Position numbers and translations under genes: made by a program. Under the pieces are notes generated by a model. It made no database searches and was not told the origin of the DNA. It saw only the letters and a program-made list of their open reading frames with translations. A stretch of DNA of 57,620 nt from a virus. The DNA is taken from the IMG/VR virus record IMGVR_UViG_3300031951_000180, positions 1 to 57,620 of that record. One strand, 5' to 3'. Shown here piece by piece: positions 13,719 through 20,156 of the stretch (its first letter is position 1; each line of letters opens with the position of its first letter).

Positions 13719-14266
13719 GTTAAAGCAGGCTCCTTGGCAGCGATTTTGGGTGTAAGCTTTCTTACAGGCGGAATGCTGACTGGAGGAAGTTTTTCCAAAA
13801 TCCTCGCAACCTCCTCCTTTGGGCTTGGGAACTGCTCAAGCAGAGCTTTCACCTCGGCGACGGCGGCGTCTTGAAGGCTTTTGTCCCTAGAGTCCCACCC
13901 ACGGCACGCACGCTCCCTGTCAACGCATCGCTTAACAAGCTCGGCGTACTCGTTATCAAAGGTGAAGAACTTGCACCCAATGAACGTGACCCCATAAACA
14001 GCAAGCATGGCTATGGCCTGCTCTGCGGTGCATGAAAACCACTCGCCGTGACTGCGGACCTTGCGCATTTGAAAATGCAGTTCGCTCTCAAGCGATGCCG
14101 CGGTGCTCGGCGGCAGTTTTCCGAGCGCAACGATCGGATCAATCCTTGACGGGCAGCCGCACTGAATCTGTCGGATTCGTGACTGGACATTATTTGATCG
14201 GCCGACCTTCACAAAGCCAGCCGCGTATAGCAAGTAGACAAACTGAGTCGCGACTGGATAGCTCAT
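13715..14266 (-). CDS. GIY-YIG-like (MUG113/T5orf172) nuclease-domain protein (183 aa)
   Basis: The N-terminal 80 residues show the derived GIY-YIG pattern FVYLLYAAGFVKVGRSNNVQSRIRQIQCGCP, then LESELHFQMRKVRSHGEWFSC, typical of MUG113/T5orf172 proteins. The C-terminal 90 residues are helical and proline-rich with no known domain. It may cleave DNA or bind branched structures; function of the family in phages is poorly known. Confidence 0.75.
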   Translation of the reverse strand: MSYPVATQFVYLLYAAGFVKVGRSNNVQSRIRQIQCGCPSRIDPIVALGKLPPSTAASLESELHFQMRKVRSHGEWFSCTAEQAIAMLAVYGVTFIGCKFFTFDNEYAELVKRCVDRERACRGWDSRDKSLQDAAVAEVKALLEQFPSPKEEVARILEKLPPVSIPPVRKLTPKIAAKEPALT

Positions 14267-15021
14267 GCCGTAGCCTCCAGTTGTCGCTTCGCATCAATCG
14301 CTTGCTCAACCCGCCTCGCGGCGATGTAGACGTACTCTGGGTTGAGATCAATTCCGATCGCGCTTCGCCCCAGGCCGGCGGCAACGGCAGGGACGGTGCC
14401 GGAGCCGGCGAACGGGTCGAGCACCGTGTCGCCGTGGTTGCTCGAGACGCGGATGATCCGCTCGACAAGCTCCTCTGGCAGTTGCGTCGGCACGCCCTTC
14501 ACTCGCTCGCGGAATGTGCCGCAGACGCGATTGACCTGCCACACGTCGCCCATGATCTTGCCGGCAGGGTTTGCCCGCTTGTCGCCGTACTTCTCCTGGC
14601 GAGACGACGGCACCGTCACGGCGTCGGCGTTGAACGTGAAATTCTTCGCGCCCTTCACAGCGTAGTAGATGGGTCTGGAGCACCGGCCGAATTTCTTGTG
14701 GCAGTAGACGCCGAACGTCTCGTGCCATGTGATGCGGTTTCGCATCGTCATGCCGGCGTTCTGCATCGCGATGTCGATGAAGGCGCCGTATTCCTGACCG
14801 CTGATGATCCACATGGAGCCTGTTGACTTGAGCGCCCGGTAGCACCCGCCGATCCACCGCTGGCACCAGAGGTCATAGTCGGGCCGGCGGTCGGCCTTCG
14901 CCCCAGAGCCGTAGTCGATGCCGATGTTGTACGGTGGATCGGTGACGACGAGATCGACGCTGTGCTTGTCAAGCGTTTGCAGACCTTCGATGCAGTCGCC
15001 GGTGATGATGCAGTGGCTCAC
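14263..15021 (-). CDS. N6-adenine/N4-cytosine DNA methyltransferase (252 aa)
   Basis: GTG start at 15021 overlaps the upstream stop (GTGA). Motif IV TDPPYN (residues 27-32) comes first and motif I DPFAGSGT near residue 205, the beta-class order. It transfers methyl from SAM to exocyclic A or C amino groups. No cognate endonuclease is nearby, so protection of phage DNA is more likely than a restriction system. There is an ATGA overlap with the GIY-YIG gene. Confidence 0.9.
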   Translation of the reverse strand: MSHCIITGDCIEGLQTLDKHSVDLVVTDPPYNIGIDYGSGAKADRRPDYDLWCQRWIGGCYRALKSTGSMWIISGQEYGAFIDIAMQNAGMTMRNRITWHETFGVYCHKKFGRCSRPIYYAVKGAKNFTFNADAVTVPSSRQEKYGDKRANPAGKIMGDVWQVNRVCGTFRERVKGVPTQLPEELVERIIRVSSNHGDTVLDPFAGSGTVPAVAAGLGRSAIGIDLNPEYVYIAARRVEQAIDAKRQLEATA

Positions 15022-15227
15022 TTCGCCCTCCCCCAGCCAATCGAATTCGCCGCGCTCTTCGTCTCCGGGTGATCGCCGAGGCCGACGCGGTCGAGCAGCG
15101 TCACGAGCATGGCAATGTGATACCTGTAGCCGGACGCCTGCCTCTTCGACGAATTGAGCTTCCGCCGAAGCCTCGCGTTGCCACGAACCTGCCCACGCAA
15201 TTCGTCGAGATAGGTCTTCGTCCTCAT
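15018..15227 (-). CDS. Small basic protein (69 aa)
   Basis: ATG 15227 is chosen because a longer frame (to 15287) would run through the tRNA-like element. Basic N-terminal half (LRGQVRGNARLRRKLNSSKRQASGYRYH), then a helix (IAMLVTLLDRVGLG). The stop overlaps the DNA methylase start. No family recognised. Confidence 0.6.
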   Translation of the reverse strand: MRTKTYLDELRGQVRGNARLRRKLNSSKRQASGYRYHIAMLVTLLDRVGLGDHPETKSAANSIGWGRAK

Positions 15228-15232
15228 CAAAA

Positions 15233-15324
15233 CGCCCCGAGCGGGAGTCGAACCCGCGTTTCGGCTATTAATGCCGCGTTCTACCAATGCACGGTGGCTG
15301 CCGCCGTGTCCGAACTATCGGTGC
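15233..15324 (-). tRNA. tRNA-like element with hairpin inserted in the D-loop
   Basis: Read on the minus strand: acceptor GCACCGA/TCGGGGC (one mismatch), TA, D-stem GTTC/GAAC (perfect), anticodon stem CGGC/GCCG with 7-nt loop ATTAATA, variable AAAC, T-arm GCGGG-TTCGACT-CCCGC, discriminator G, no encoded CCA. The D-loop is 30 nt instead of about 8; the extra bases contain CACGG...CCGTG, which can pair. The anticodon in this register is TAA, but tRNA-Leu should have a long variable arm, so identity is not assignable. It could be a decayed or unusual tRNA, or a tRNA-derived attachment site. Confidence 0.5.
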
Positions 15325-15329
15325 AATCA

Positions 15330-15527
15330 CTACTGAAAAACCCCTGCCTGCTTCATCATTTCAATCTGCTCAAGGCTGAATGGCTGAATGCCGCCGTCCG
15401 TCGGCATGTGCGGCTTGACGTACTTCCTGAATGCGTATTCGATGCCAACGTCCAGCTTGACGGCGATGATCGCCGCAGTGACGTAGTAGTCCAGCAACGA
15501 CTTTGATGACTTTTTCCTTGCAACCAC
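15330..15527 (-). CDS. Small hypothetical protein (65 aa)
   Basis: GTG start at 15527 with AGGAGG 7 nt upstream. Basic N-terminus (VARKKSSKSLLDYY) and helical body ending FSLEQIEMMKQAGVFQ. No family recognised. It lies directly upstream of the tRNA-like element on the same strand. Confidence 0.65.
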   Translation of the reverse strand: MVARKKSSKSLLDYYVTAAIIAVKLDVGIEYAFRKYVKPHMPTDGGIQPFSLEQIEMMKQAGVFQ

Positions 15528-15538
15528 TTCCAGACCTC

Positions 15539-15997
15539 CTATCTGAGCTTCAAAAGACGTGAGCCAAGCTCCTCCATCGGCCGCAGCGCCTCGCGCCGCA
15601 TGAACCTTGAGTCGATGCCGTGGCCGAGGTCGCGGACTTCGGCAGCCGCAAGCTGCTTGCCCCAGACCCAGCCAACCAGCTCGCCCTGATTCCCGTCCGC
15701 ATACGCCAGGACGTAGATGTCGGCGGCCACCGGCTTGTCGAGCCTGTGAATCAGATTCCTCCCAGGCTCAGTCGTCTTGACGTCCACCGTGTAGAGCAGA
15801 GGAATGACGAAGTCGATGCCGCCGTCGCCGTTCTTGCGGTCAAACGCGAAGTCGGGACAGACGCCGGAGAACTTGCCGAACTCGACCTCGCCGACCATGC
15901 CGAGATCGTCGCAATCGCTGCGGATCGCGGCGTGCTTCGGATGCCGGTCGGCGTGCGACTCGGTTCGCTTCGCGGCGAGGTATGAGAGGATGGTCAT
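15539..15997 (-). CDS. PD-(D/E)XK nuclease-like protein (152 aa)
   Basis: ATG 15997 overlaps the upstream stop (ATGA). Residues in the middle follow the PD-(D/E)XK plan: SGVCPDFAFDRKNGDGGIDFVIPLLYTVDVKTTEPG, with Asp in GGID and D-x-K in VDVKTT, then IYVLAYADGNQGELVGWVWGKQL as later core strands. Likely a DNA or RNA nuclease; family below this level not recognised. Confidence 0.6.
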   Translation of the reverse strand: MTILSYLAAKRTESHADRHPKHAAIRSDCDDLGMVGEVEFGKFSGVCPDFAFDRKNGDGGIDFVIPLLYTVDVKTTEPGRNLIHRLDKPVAADIYVLAYADGNQGELVGWVWGKQLAAAEVRDLGHGIDSRFMRREALRPMEELGSRLLKLR

Positions 15998-16650
15998 GGC
16001 TTGATAGCGATCCGCCCCGTGTAGTCGATCTCGTCGAATCGCAGGCTGCCGCCGAAATACTCGTCCACGGCCTTCTTGGCGCCACGCCAATGACCGTAGT
16101 CGTCGATGATCAAGACGCCGCCTGAGACGAGCCTCGGATAGAGATGCTCAAGCTCGTGCTTCGTGGATGCGTACCAGTCGGTGTCCAGCCGTAGCACGGC
16201 GATCGACTCCGGCGCCTCGGCCGGCACGGTGTCCTCCACCATGCCGGCGACGAGCCGGCAGTGCGGATACCCCGTCGATGCCATGTTCCGCTCGACCTCC
16301 TCGGCCGGGCAGGCCGACCAGACGTCGCCGGTCGCCTTGTCCTGGGACGCAAGCAGGCCGGCGGCGGCGCTGCCGGCGAGGTCGATGTCCTCGGCCCCCG
16401 GCGGCGGCATCCCGTCGAACGTGTCGAACAGGTGAATCATGCGGCTCTCGCCCGCCTCAGCCAGCACCATTGCCGCAGCCATCATGCTGCCGCCACGCCA
16501 GACGCCGCATTCGACGATGTCGCCGATGACGCCTAAGTCGCAGATTCGACGAGTCGCCGAGATCAAGGCCAGAAGCCGCTCGCGGCTCGTCTTCGTGTAC
16601 GGCGAGCACGCGGCGATGATCTGGTTGTCGGTTTTTGCGGTGGTGGTCAT
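15994..16650 (-). CDS. TylF/macrocin-type O-methyltransferase (218 aa)
   Basis: Matches the TylF family: GDIVECGVWRGGSMMAAAMVL (SAM loop), MIHLFDTFDGMPPPG, VEDTVPAEAPESIAVLRLDTDWYASTKHELEHLYPRLVSGGVLIIDDYGHWRGAKKAVDEYF with the metal-binding Asp cluster. TylF enzymes methylate sugar hydroxyls, so it probably completes the glycan-modifying set with the glycosyltransferases at 9601-11095. Overlaps both neighbours by 4 bp. Confidence 0.9.
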   Translation of the reverse strand: MTTTAKTDNQIIAACSPYTKTSRERLLALISATRRICDLGVIGDIVECGVWRGGSMMAAAMVLAEAGESRMIHLFDTFDGMPPPGAEDIDLAGSAAAGLLASQDKATGDVWSACPAEEVERNMASTGYPHCRLVAGMVEDTVPAEAPESIAVLRLDTDWYASTKHELEHLYPRLVSGGVLIIDDYGHWRGAKKAVDEYFGGSLRFDEIDYTGRIAIKP

Positions 16651-16844
16651 TTGCCGGCCCTCGCCTCTTCTCGTTCATTGGCGAGAGCCTGCTCCTCGAG
16701 CCGTCGCGTCAGGTCGCGGATGACCGCAGCGATGCCGGCCCAGTTCCTGTTCGTCATGCTGTCGGCCTGGCTGAACCTCACCAAGAAGTCGAGGTAGAGC
16801 AGAGCGCTGGGGACGTCGGAGACTGGGTGCGGGTCGTGGATCAT
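16647..16844 (-). CDS. Small helical protein (65 aa)
   Basis: Flanked by ATGA overlaps on both sides. Helical, with a charged C-terminus (LTRRLEEQALANEREEARAG) and no membrane segment or recognised motif. Confidence 0.7.
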   Translation of the reverse strand: MIHDPHPVSDVPSALLYLDFLVRFSQADSMTNRNWAGIAAVIRDLTRRLEEQALANEREEARAGK

Positions 16845-16948
16845 TCGTCACCCCGCGTCATGTACGGAATCAACGTGGCATACGTCACCGCCCCTGCCAA
16901 GACGAGGACGGTGGCGACGTTGAACCAGACGTGCAGAGCGGCTTCCAT
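16841..16948 (-). CDS. 35-aa single-pass membrane peptide
   Basis: A very small gene: ATG 16948 preceded by GGAGG, and stop TGA (16841-16843) overlapping the next start by ATGA. It encodes MEAALHVWFNVATVLVLAG and a short tail ending MTRGDE, with one membrane segment. The overlap and SD make it convincing despite its length. The role is unknown. Confidence 0.7.
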   Translation of the reverse strand: MEAALHVWFNVATVLVLAGAVTYATLIPYMTRGDE

Positions 16949-16950
16949 GC

Positions 16951-17154
16951 CTATCCTCCGAAAAGGCTCCAGAATGACTTTTGCTTCTGCTGACGCAGGA
17001 ACTCGACCTCTTGTTCAAGATTCGCGATCCGCGAACGCAGGCTGTCGAGGGCGACGTGGAACTCGCTGAAGGCGACGTCTACGGCGATGTCCGAAGTGGC
17101 CGGCACCGGCGGAGGAAACGGAACCGACTTCTTCGCTGGCTTCTTCTTGCTCAT
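16951..17154 (-). CDS. Small coiled-coil protein (67 aa)
   Basis: Start ATG 17154; a longer frame is a shadow. Basic N-terminus SKKKPAKKSVPFPPPVP, then heptads (FSEFHVALDSLRSRIANLEQEVEFLRQQKQK) that form a coiled coil, ending FWSLFGG. It resembles small phage structural or lysis-accessory coiled-coil proteins, but no family is assigned. Confidence 0.7.
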   Translation of the reverse strand: MSKKKPAKKSVPFPPPVPATSDIAVDVAFSEFHVALDSLRSRIANLEQEVEFLRQQKQKSFWSLFGG

Positions 17155-17164
17155 GTGGTTGCCC

Positions 17165-17482
17165 TCACTCGTACCGAACGACGGCGACCCAGCCGCGACG
17201 CAGCGGACACCAGGCCGTGCCGATCTCACGCACGCGGCGCTGGCCCCAGTAGCAGGCCCGCCGGCAGGCGGCGTCGGGGCTGACCGTCGAGAAACCCAGC
17301 CCCTCGTAGCCGCCGCCACGGCGACCGCAGTGGACGAACGTGTTTGTCGCCGCGAGGTGGTTGGCGTGATCCTGCGCCGAGACGACGCCGGCGGTGCGGC
17401 GGCCATTCACGACCACGGTCGTGTCGGCAGCGGCGAAGGCGGCGAAAGAGGCGAGGAACAGGGAAAGGACGATGGAACGCAT
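17165..17482 (-). CDS. Secreted cysteine-containing protein (105 aa)
   Basis: Residues 1-19 (RSIVLSLFLASFAAFAAA) form a Sec-type signal peptide with AxA cleavage. The mature part has four cysteines (VHC, AACRRAC, AWC) and TTVVVNGRRTAGVV, with AQDHANHLAATNTFVHCG. Likely periplasmic or secreted with disulphides. No family recognised. It lies downstream of tatA in the same direction. Confidence 0.7.
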   Translation of the reverse strand: MRSIVLSLFLASFAAFAAADTTVVVNGRRTAGVVSAQDHANHLAATNTFVHCGRRGGGYEGLGFSTVSPDAACRRACYWGQRRVREIGTAWCPLRRGWVAVVRYE

Positions 17483-17499
17483 GATGCTTCTCCTAGGGG

Positions 17500-17688
17500 T
17501 TAGGACTGAACCTTCGAATCAATGGCTCGCTCGATCTCGCGGCATTCGGCGTCTACTTCCAGAAATCCGCGCTTGAACTCGACGATCGACTGGCCGACGC
17601 TGCGGGCCACCTTCGGCAGACGCCCGCCAAAGAGCATCACGGCGATGCTGCCGATCACACACATTTCGATGGTGCCTATTCCGAACAT
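17500..17688 (-). CDS. tatA: TatA/Hcf106-family protein (62 aa)
   Basis: A TatA-like pore component of the twin-arginine translocase. The sequence has the short N-terminal membrane helix with Glu8 (FGIGTIEMCVIGSIAVMLFGG), the FG hinge at Phe20-Gly21, the LP of RLPKVARSVGQSIVEFKRGF at Leu24-Pro25 and the amphipathic helix. It is shorter than many bacterial TatA proteins and lacks the long acidic tail. AAGGAG precedes ATG 17688, which lies 13 bp inside csrA, so translation is coupled. A phage protein with a Tat signal is encoded at 12543-13025. Confidence 0.85.
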   Translation of the reverse strand: MFGIGTIEMCVIGSIAVMLFGGRLPKVARSVGQSIVEFKRGFLEVDAECREIERAIDSKVQS

Positions 17689-17885
17689 TCGACTGCTCCT
17701 TCAGGGGAATGAATCTTGGCCTCCGACAGCCGCATCACCAGCTCGTCGCGGGTCACCTTGACGTGCGAAGGTGCCTTGATCACCAACTTCACCGTCTTGC
17801 CGACGACGGAATCGACGATGATTTCGATGCGAGGCCGCTCAAGAATGAGCTTTTGGCCTGGGCGACGAGTCAGAACGAGTGCCAT
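17676..17885 (-). CDS. csrA: CsrA-family RNA-binding regulator (69 aa)
   Basis: Carbon storage regulator homologue. ALVLTRRPGQKLIL matches the N-terminal strand and L-T-R-x-x-G motif, and VKLVIKAPSHVKVTRDEL matches the beta4-beta5 region with the RNA-contacting Arg46 (equivalent to Arg44). CsrA dimers bind GGA in hairpin loops near ribosome binding sites and repress or stabilise mRNAs. This phage has many GGA-rich leaders on its left arm. Has its own promoter; overlaps tatA by 13 bp. Confidence 0.93.
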   Translation of the reverse strand: MALVLTRRPGQKLILERPRIEIIVDSVVGKTVKLVIKAPSHVKVTRDELVMRLSEAKIHSPEGAVECSE

Positions 17886-17914
17886 GCGGAGTCCTTTCCG
17901 TTGTGCTGGGCAGT

Positions 17915-17943
17915 AGGTTATGCGTCGGGCCGATTGAGGTCAA
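17915..17943 (-). promoter_or_regulatory. Promoter of csrA-tatA
   Basis: Minus strand: TTGACC (17938-17943), 17-bp spacer, TAACCT (17915-17920); an alternative -10 is ATAACC one base upstream with a 16-bp spacer. The -35 lies in the end of the preceding gene. A leader of about 24 nt carries AAAGGA. Confidence 0.6.
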
Positions 17944-18424
17944 GCCATGTTCGGACGGATTCTCTGACGGCCTGCTCCTTGTGGTGCTCGGAAACCCACT
18001 TCAGGTACTCAATCGCCCCGGGTTGCGAAGCGGCCTCAGACACTGTCATGCCGGGGTATCTGCCTGCGGCGAACACAAACTCGCCAGATGGCTTCTTTTC
18101 CTCCTCTGCTGGACGCTCCTCTCTCGCCGCCACCCACTGGCCTGTTCCACAAAAGCAGCACTCAATTTTCCACGCCTTCTTCTTTTTCCCTGATTCGTCG
18201 ATCTCGGCCCACCCGCGCTCAATGACATCGTGTGCCTCGCCGCCGCAGCTTTCGTCAGCGCAGGCGATGTCATCGAGCCGTCCAATGATCGGGGCGACGT
18301 CTCCCGCAGCGCCGGGCGGCCGCAGGCCGGCTTCTGCCTCGACGGCGACCGACGCAGGCGCCGGCCTCGCCCTCTTCTTTTTCTTTCGCGATTCGTCGGC
18401 TCCGAGGTCAAAAAGCGTGCTCAT
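17918..18424 (-). CDS. DUF3820-like protein with Cys-pair region (168 aa)
   Basis: ATG 18424 overlaps the helicase stop (ATGA). An N-terminal lysine-rich linker (SRKKKKRARPAPA), a Cys region (CADESCGG, then CCFCGTGQW) likely binding zinc, then a C-terminal domain GEFVFAAGRYPGMTVSEAASQPGAIEYLKWVSEHH. The last part resembles the DUF3820/ExoX C-terminal domain (GKxxGxxxxEVxxxDPxYLxWL), which is linked to exonucleases. Coupling to the helicase suggests a DNA-processing partner. Confidence 0.65.
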   Translation of the reverse strand: MSTLFDLGADESRKKKKRARPAPASVAVEAEAGLRPPGAAGDVAPIIGRLDDIACADESCGGEAHDVIERGWAEIDESGKKKKAWKIECCFCGTGQWVAAREERPAEEEKKPSGEFVFAAGRYPGMTVSEAASQPGAIEYLKWVSEHHKEQAVRESVRTWLDLNRPDA

Positions 18425-20067
18425 ATCGGCAACCTCATCTTGTAGTCTGCCCCAGTTTCCGTAGCCACAATCAGCTTTCTCCTGGCTCTCGTGACGCCGA
18501 CGTATTCGATCCGCCGCTCCTCGTCGTGCTGATCCGAGTCGATGCCTTGGGCCTCGTGAATCCGTCGGCTCACGGTCGTGGATAGCACGACGTTGTCGGA
18601 CTCCATCCCCTTCGCGGCGTGGATCGTTCCCACCCTGATCGCCGGCTTCGTCGCAAGTTCTGGCCCGTATTTGATCGCGGCGTTTCGCCACCGCTCGCCG
18701 CCGTGAAACAGGTCGCCCCACCCGCCTTTTCGCAGCTTGTCCGCGAACTCCGGCTTCATCCCGGCCCCCTCCAAATCGGACGGAAGCACGACCTCCCATC
18801 GCCGCAGCGTGTCGTCGCGCCCCCAGGCTGCCTTCGTTCCCTTGACCATGTTCCCCATCGCCGGCAATAGATCGACGGCCGCCGCGAAATCTTCGGGAGT
18901 AGCATGTCTGCCGTTTTCAAGCTCCCACAAGGCGTTCACGGCCCGCAGGAACTTCGTATTGTCCTTGGCCTTCAGCTTTGCGAACGGCAGCCTCTTTTTT
19001 GCGAGCACTGCCTCCCACATCTCGACGATGTAGTTGCACCGAGCGATCACGAGCGTCTGCTCGGTGGCAGACAAGCCTGCGGCCACCGTTTCGGCGTATC
19101 CGCCGCGGACAACTTCACCAGCGTGATCGGCCGGCGCGATCCCCCGATCCCAGTATCCGCTCCGCATCCGCTTCAGGCAGGCTTCGCCAAGTTCGTGGAT
19201 CGGAGCAGGGCATCGCCAGGTCTTCGGCATCACCCGCTCCTTGTCCACCTGCCAGCTCATAAAGTGCCGTGAATCGCTCCCTCCGAAGCCGAAGATGGAC
19301 TGCATGGGATCGCCGGCGAGGTACACCCACTGCACGTTATCGCCGCTGGCAAGGCGTCGGCAGCAGCGGTCAACGAGTGCCGAGGCGTCCTGCTGCTCGT
19401 CCATGATCCACGCCTTGACGTTGGGCGGCAGCTCGCCCTCTGGGTCGGTTTCCTCGAATCCCTCTGGAGAGAACCTGACGCCAGAAAACCTCGCCAACAA
19501 GTCGGTGAAGTCGCAGCGGCACTCCAGCCGCTTCGCGGCCTCGTACTTGTCGATGTATTGCTTGCACACCGCGTACGATGGCACGTCTTCGCCAAGCCTG
19601 GCTGCACGCCGGATCGTGGACTCCAGCGGCTCGAGGCGGCTCCGGCACTGCTCCCAGGCGTTCAAGGCCGCGGCAGCCGACTTCTCGCCGGCAAACCGGC
19701 TGTACCCAGAATCGTCGTCGATGATCGTCCTGACGCTAACGCCGAGGGCGTCGGCGATCCACGAGGCCGAAGCCTTGCTGTCATCCAGAAGCTCGCCTCG
19801 CTTGATGCCGAGCTGCCGGTGGGCAATGGCGTGAACCGTCTTGAACCACCCATCCTTCGCCAGAACTTCACCCGGCACGTTCCAGGCCGAGCTGACGCGA
19901 TCGACGGCCTCGGCGCGGGCCGCCCTCGTGAAGCTGGTGAATCCGATGGAAAACGGGCTTCCGCCGAGGGCGGATTTGGCCGCTTCCATGATCCGAACAA
20001 GCTCGGTTGTCTTTCCCGTGCCTGCCCCGCCTACCAATCTTGCCTTCTTTAACGCTGCCATGACCAT
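18421..20067 (-). CDS. UvrD/Rep-like superfamily 1 DNA helicase (548 aa)
   Basis: ATP-dependent 3'-5' type helicase. Motif I is LVGGAGTGKTT (residues 12-21), motif II WIMDEQQDAS, motif III YLAGDPMQSIFGFGGSD, motif IV TWRCP, motif V VGTIHAAKGMESDNVVL and motif VI EYVGVTRARRKLIVA. Motif II is DEQQD, a known variant of DExQD. Likely unwinds DNA in replication or recombination with the primase-polymerase upstream. Start taken as the first of two nearby ATGs. Confidence 0.9.
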   Translation of the reverse strand: MVMAALKKARLVGGAGTGKTTELVRIMEAAKSALGGSPFSIGFTSFTRAARAEAVDRVSSAWNVPGEVLAKDGWFKTVHAIAHRQLGIKRGELLDDSKASASWIADALGVSVRTIIDDDSGYSRFAGEKSAAAALNAWEQCRSRLEPLESTIRRAARLGEDVPSYAVCKQYIDKYEAAKRLECRCDFTDLLARFSGVRFSPEGFEETDPEGELPPNVKAWIMDEQQDASALVDRCCRRLASGDNVQWVYLAGDPMQSIFGFGGSDSRHFMSWQVDKERVMPKTWRCPAPIHELGEACLKRMRSGYWDRGIAPADHAGEVVRGGYAETVAAGLSATEQTLVIARCNYIVEMWEAVLAKKRLPFAKLKAKDNTKFLRAVNALWELENGRHATPEDFAAAVDLLPAMGNMVKGTKAAWGRDDTLRRWEVVLPSDLEGAGMKPEFADKLRKGGWGDLFHGGERWRNAAIKYGPELATKPAIRVGTIHAAKGMESDNVVLSTTVSRRIHEAQGIDSDQHDEERRIEYVGVTRARRKLIVATETGADYKMRLPI

Positions 20068-20156
20068 GTTTCCAAGGGGGGGTAGAAAATGTGGTCAGAC
20101 GCAAGTCCTTGTGCGACAACCACTTGTGACTCAAAAACCACTTTTCCAAAAATCCA

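Noticed and set aside
15018-15287. Longer 89-residue form of the 69-aa gene
   Set aside because: The first 20 residues (NAGSTPARG type) are the usual translation of a tRNA 3' half, so the shorter start was used.
15233-15324. tRNA-Leu (TAA anticodon)
   Set aside because: The variable region is only about 4 nt and base 37 is T; tRNA-Leu needs a long variable arm, so no amino-acid identity is claimed.
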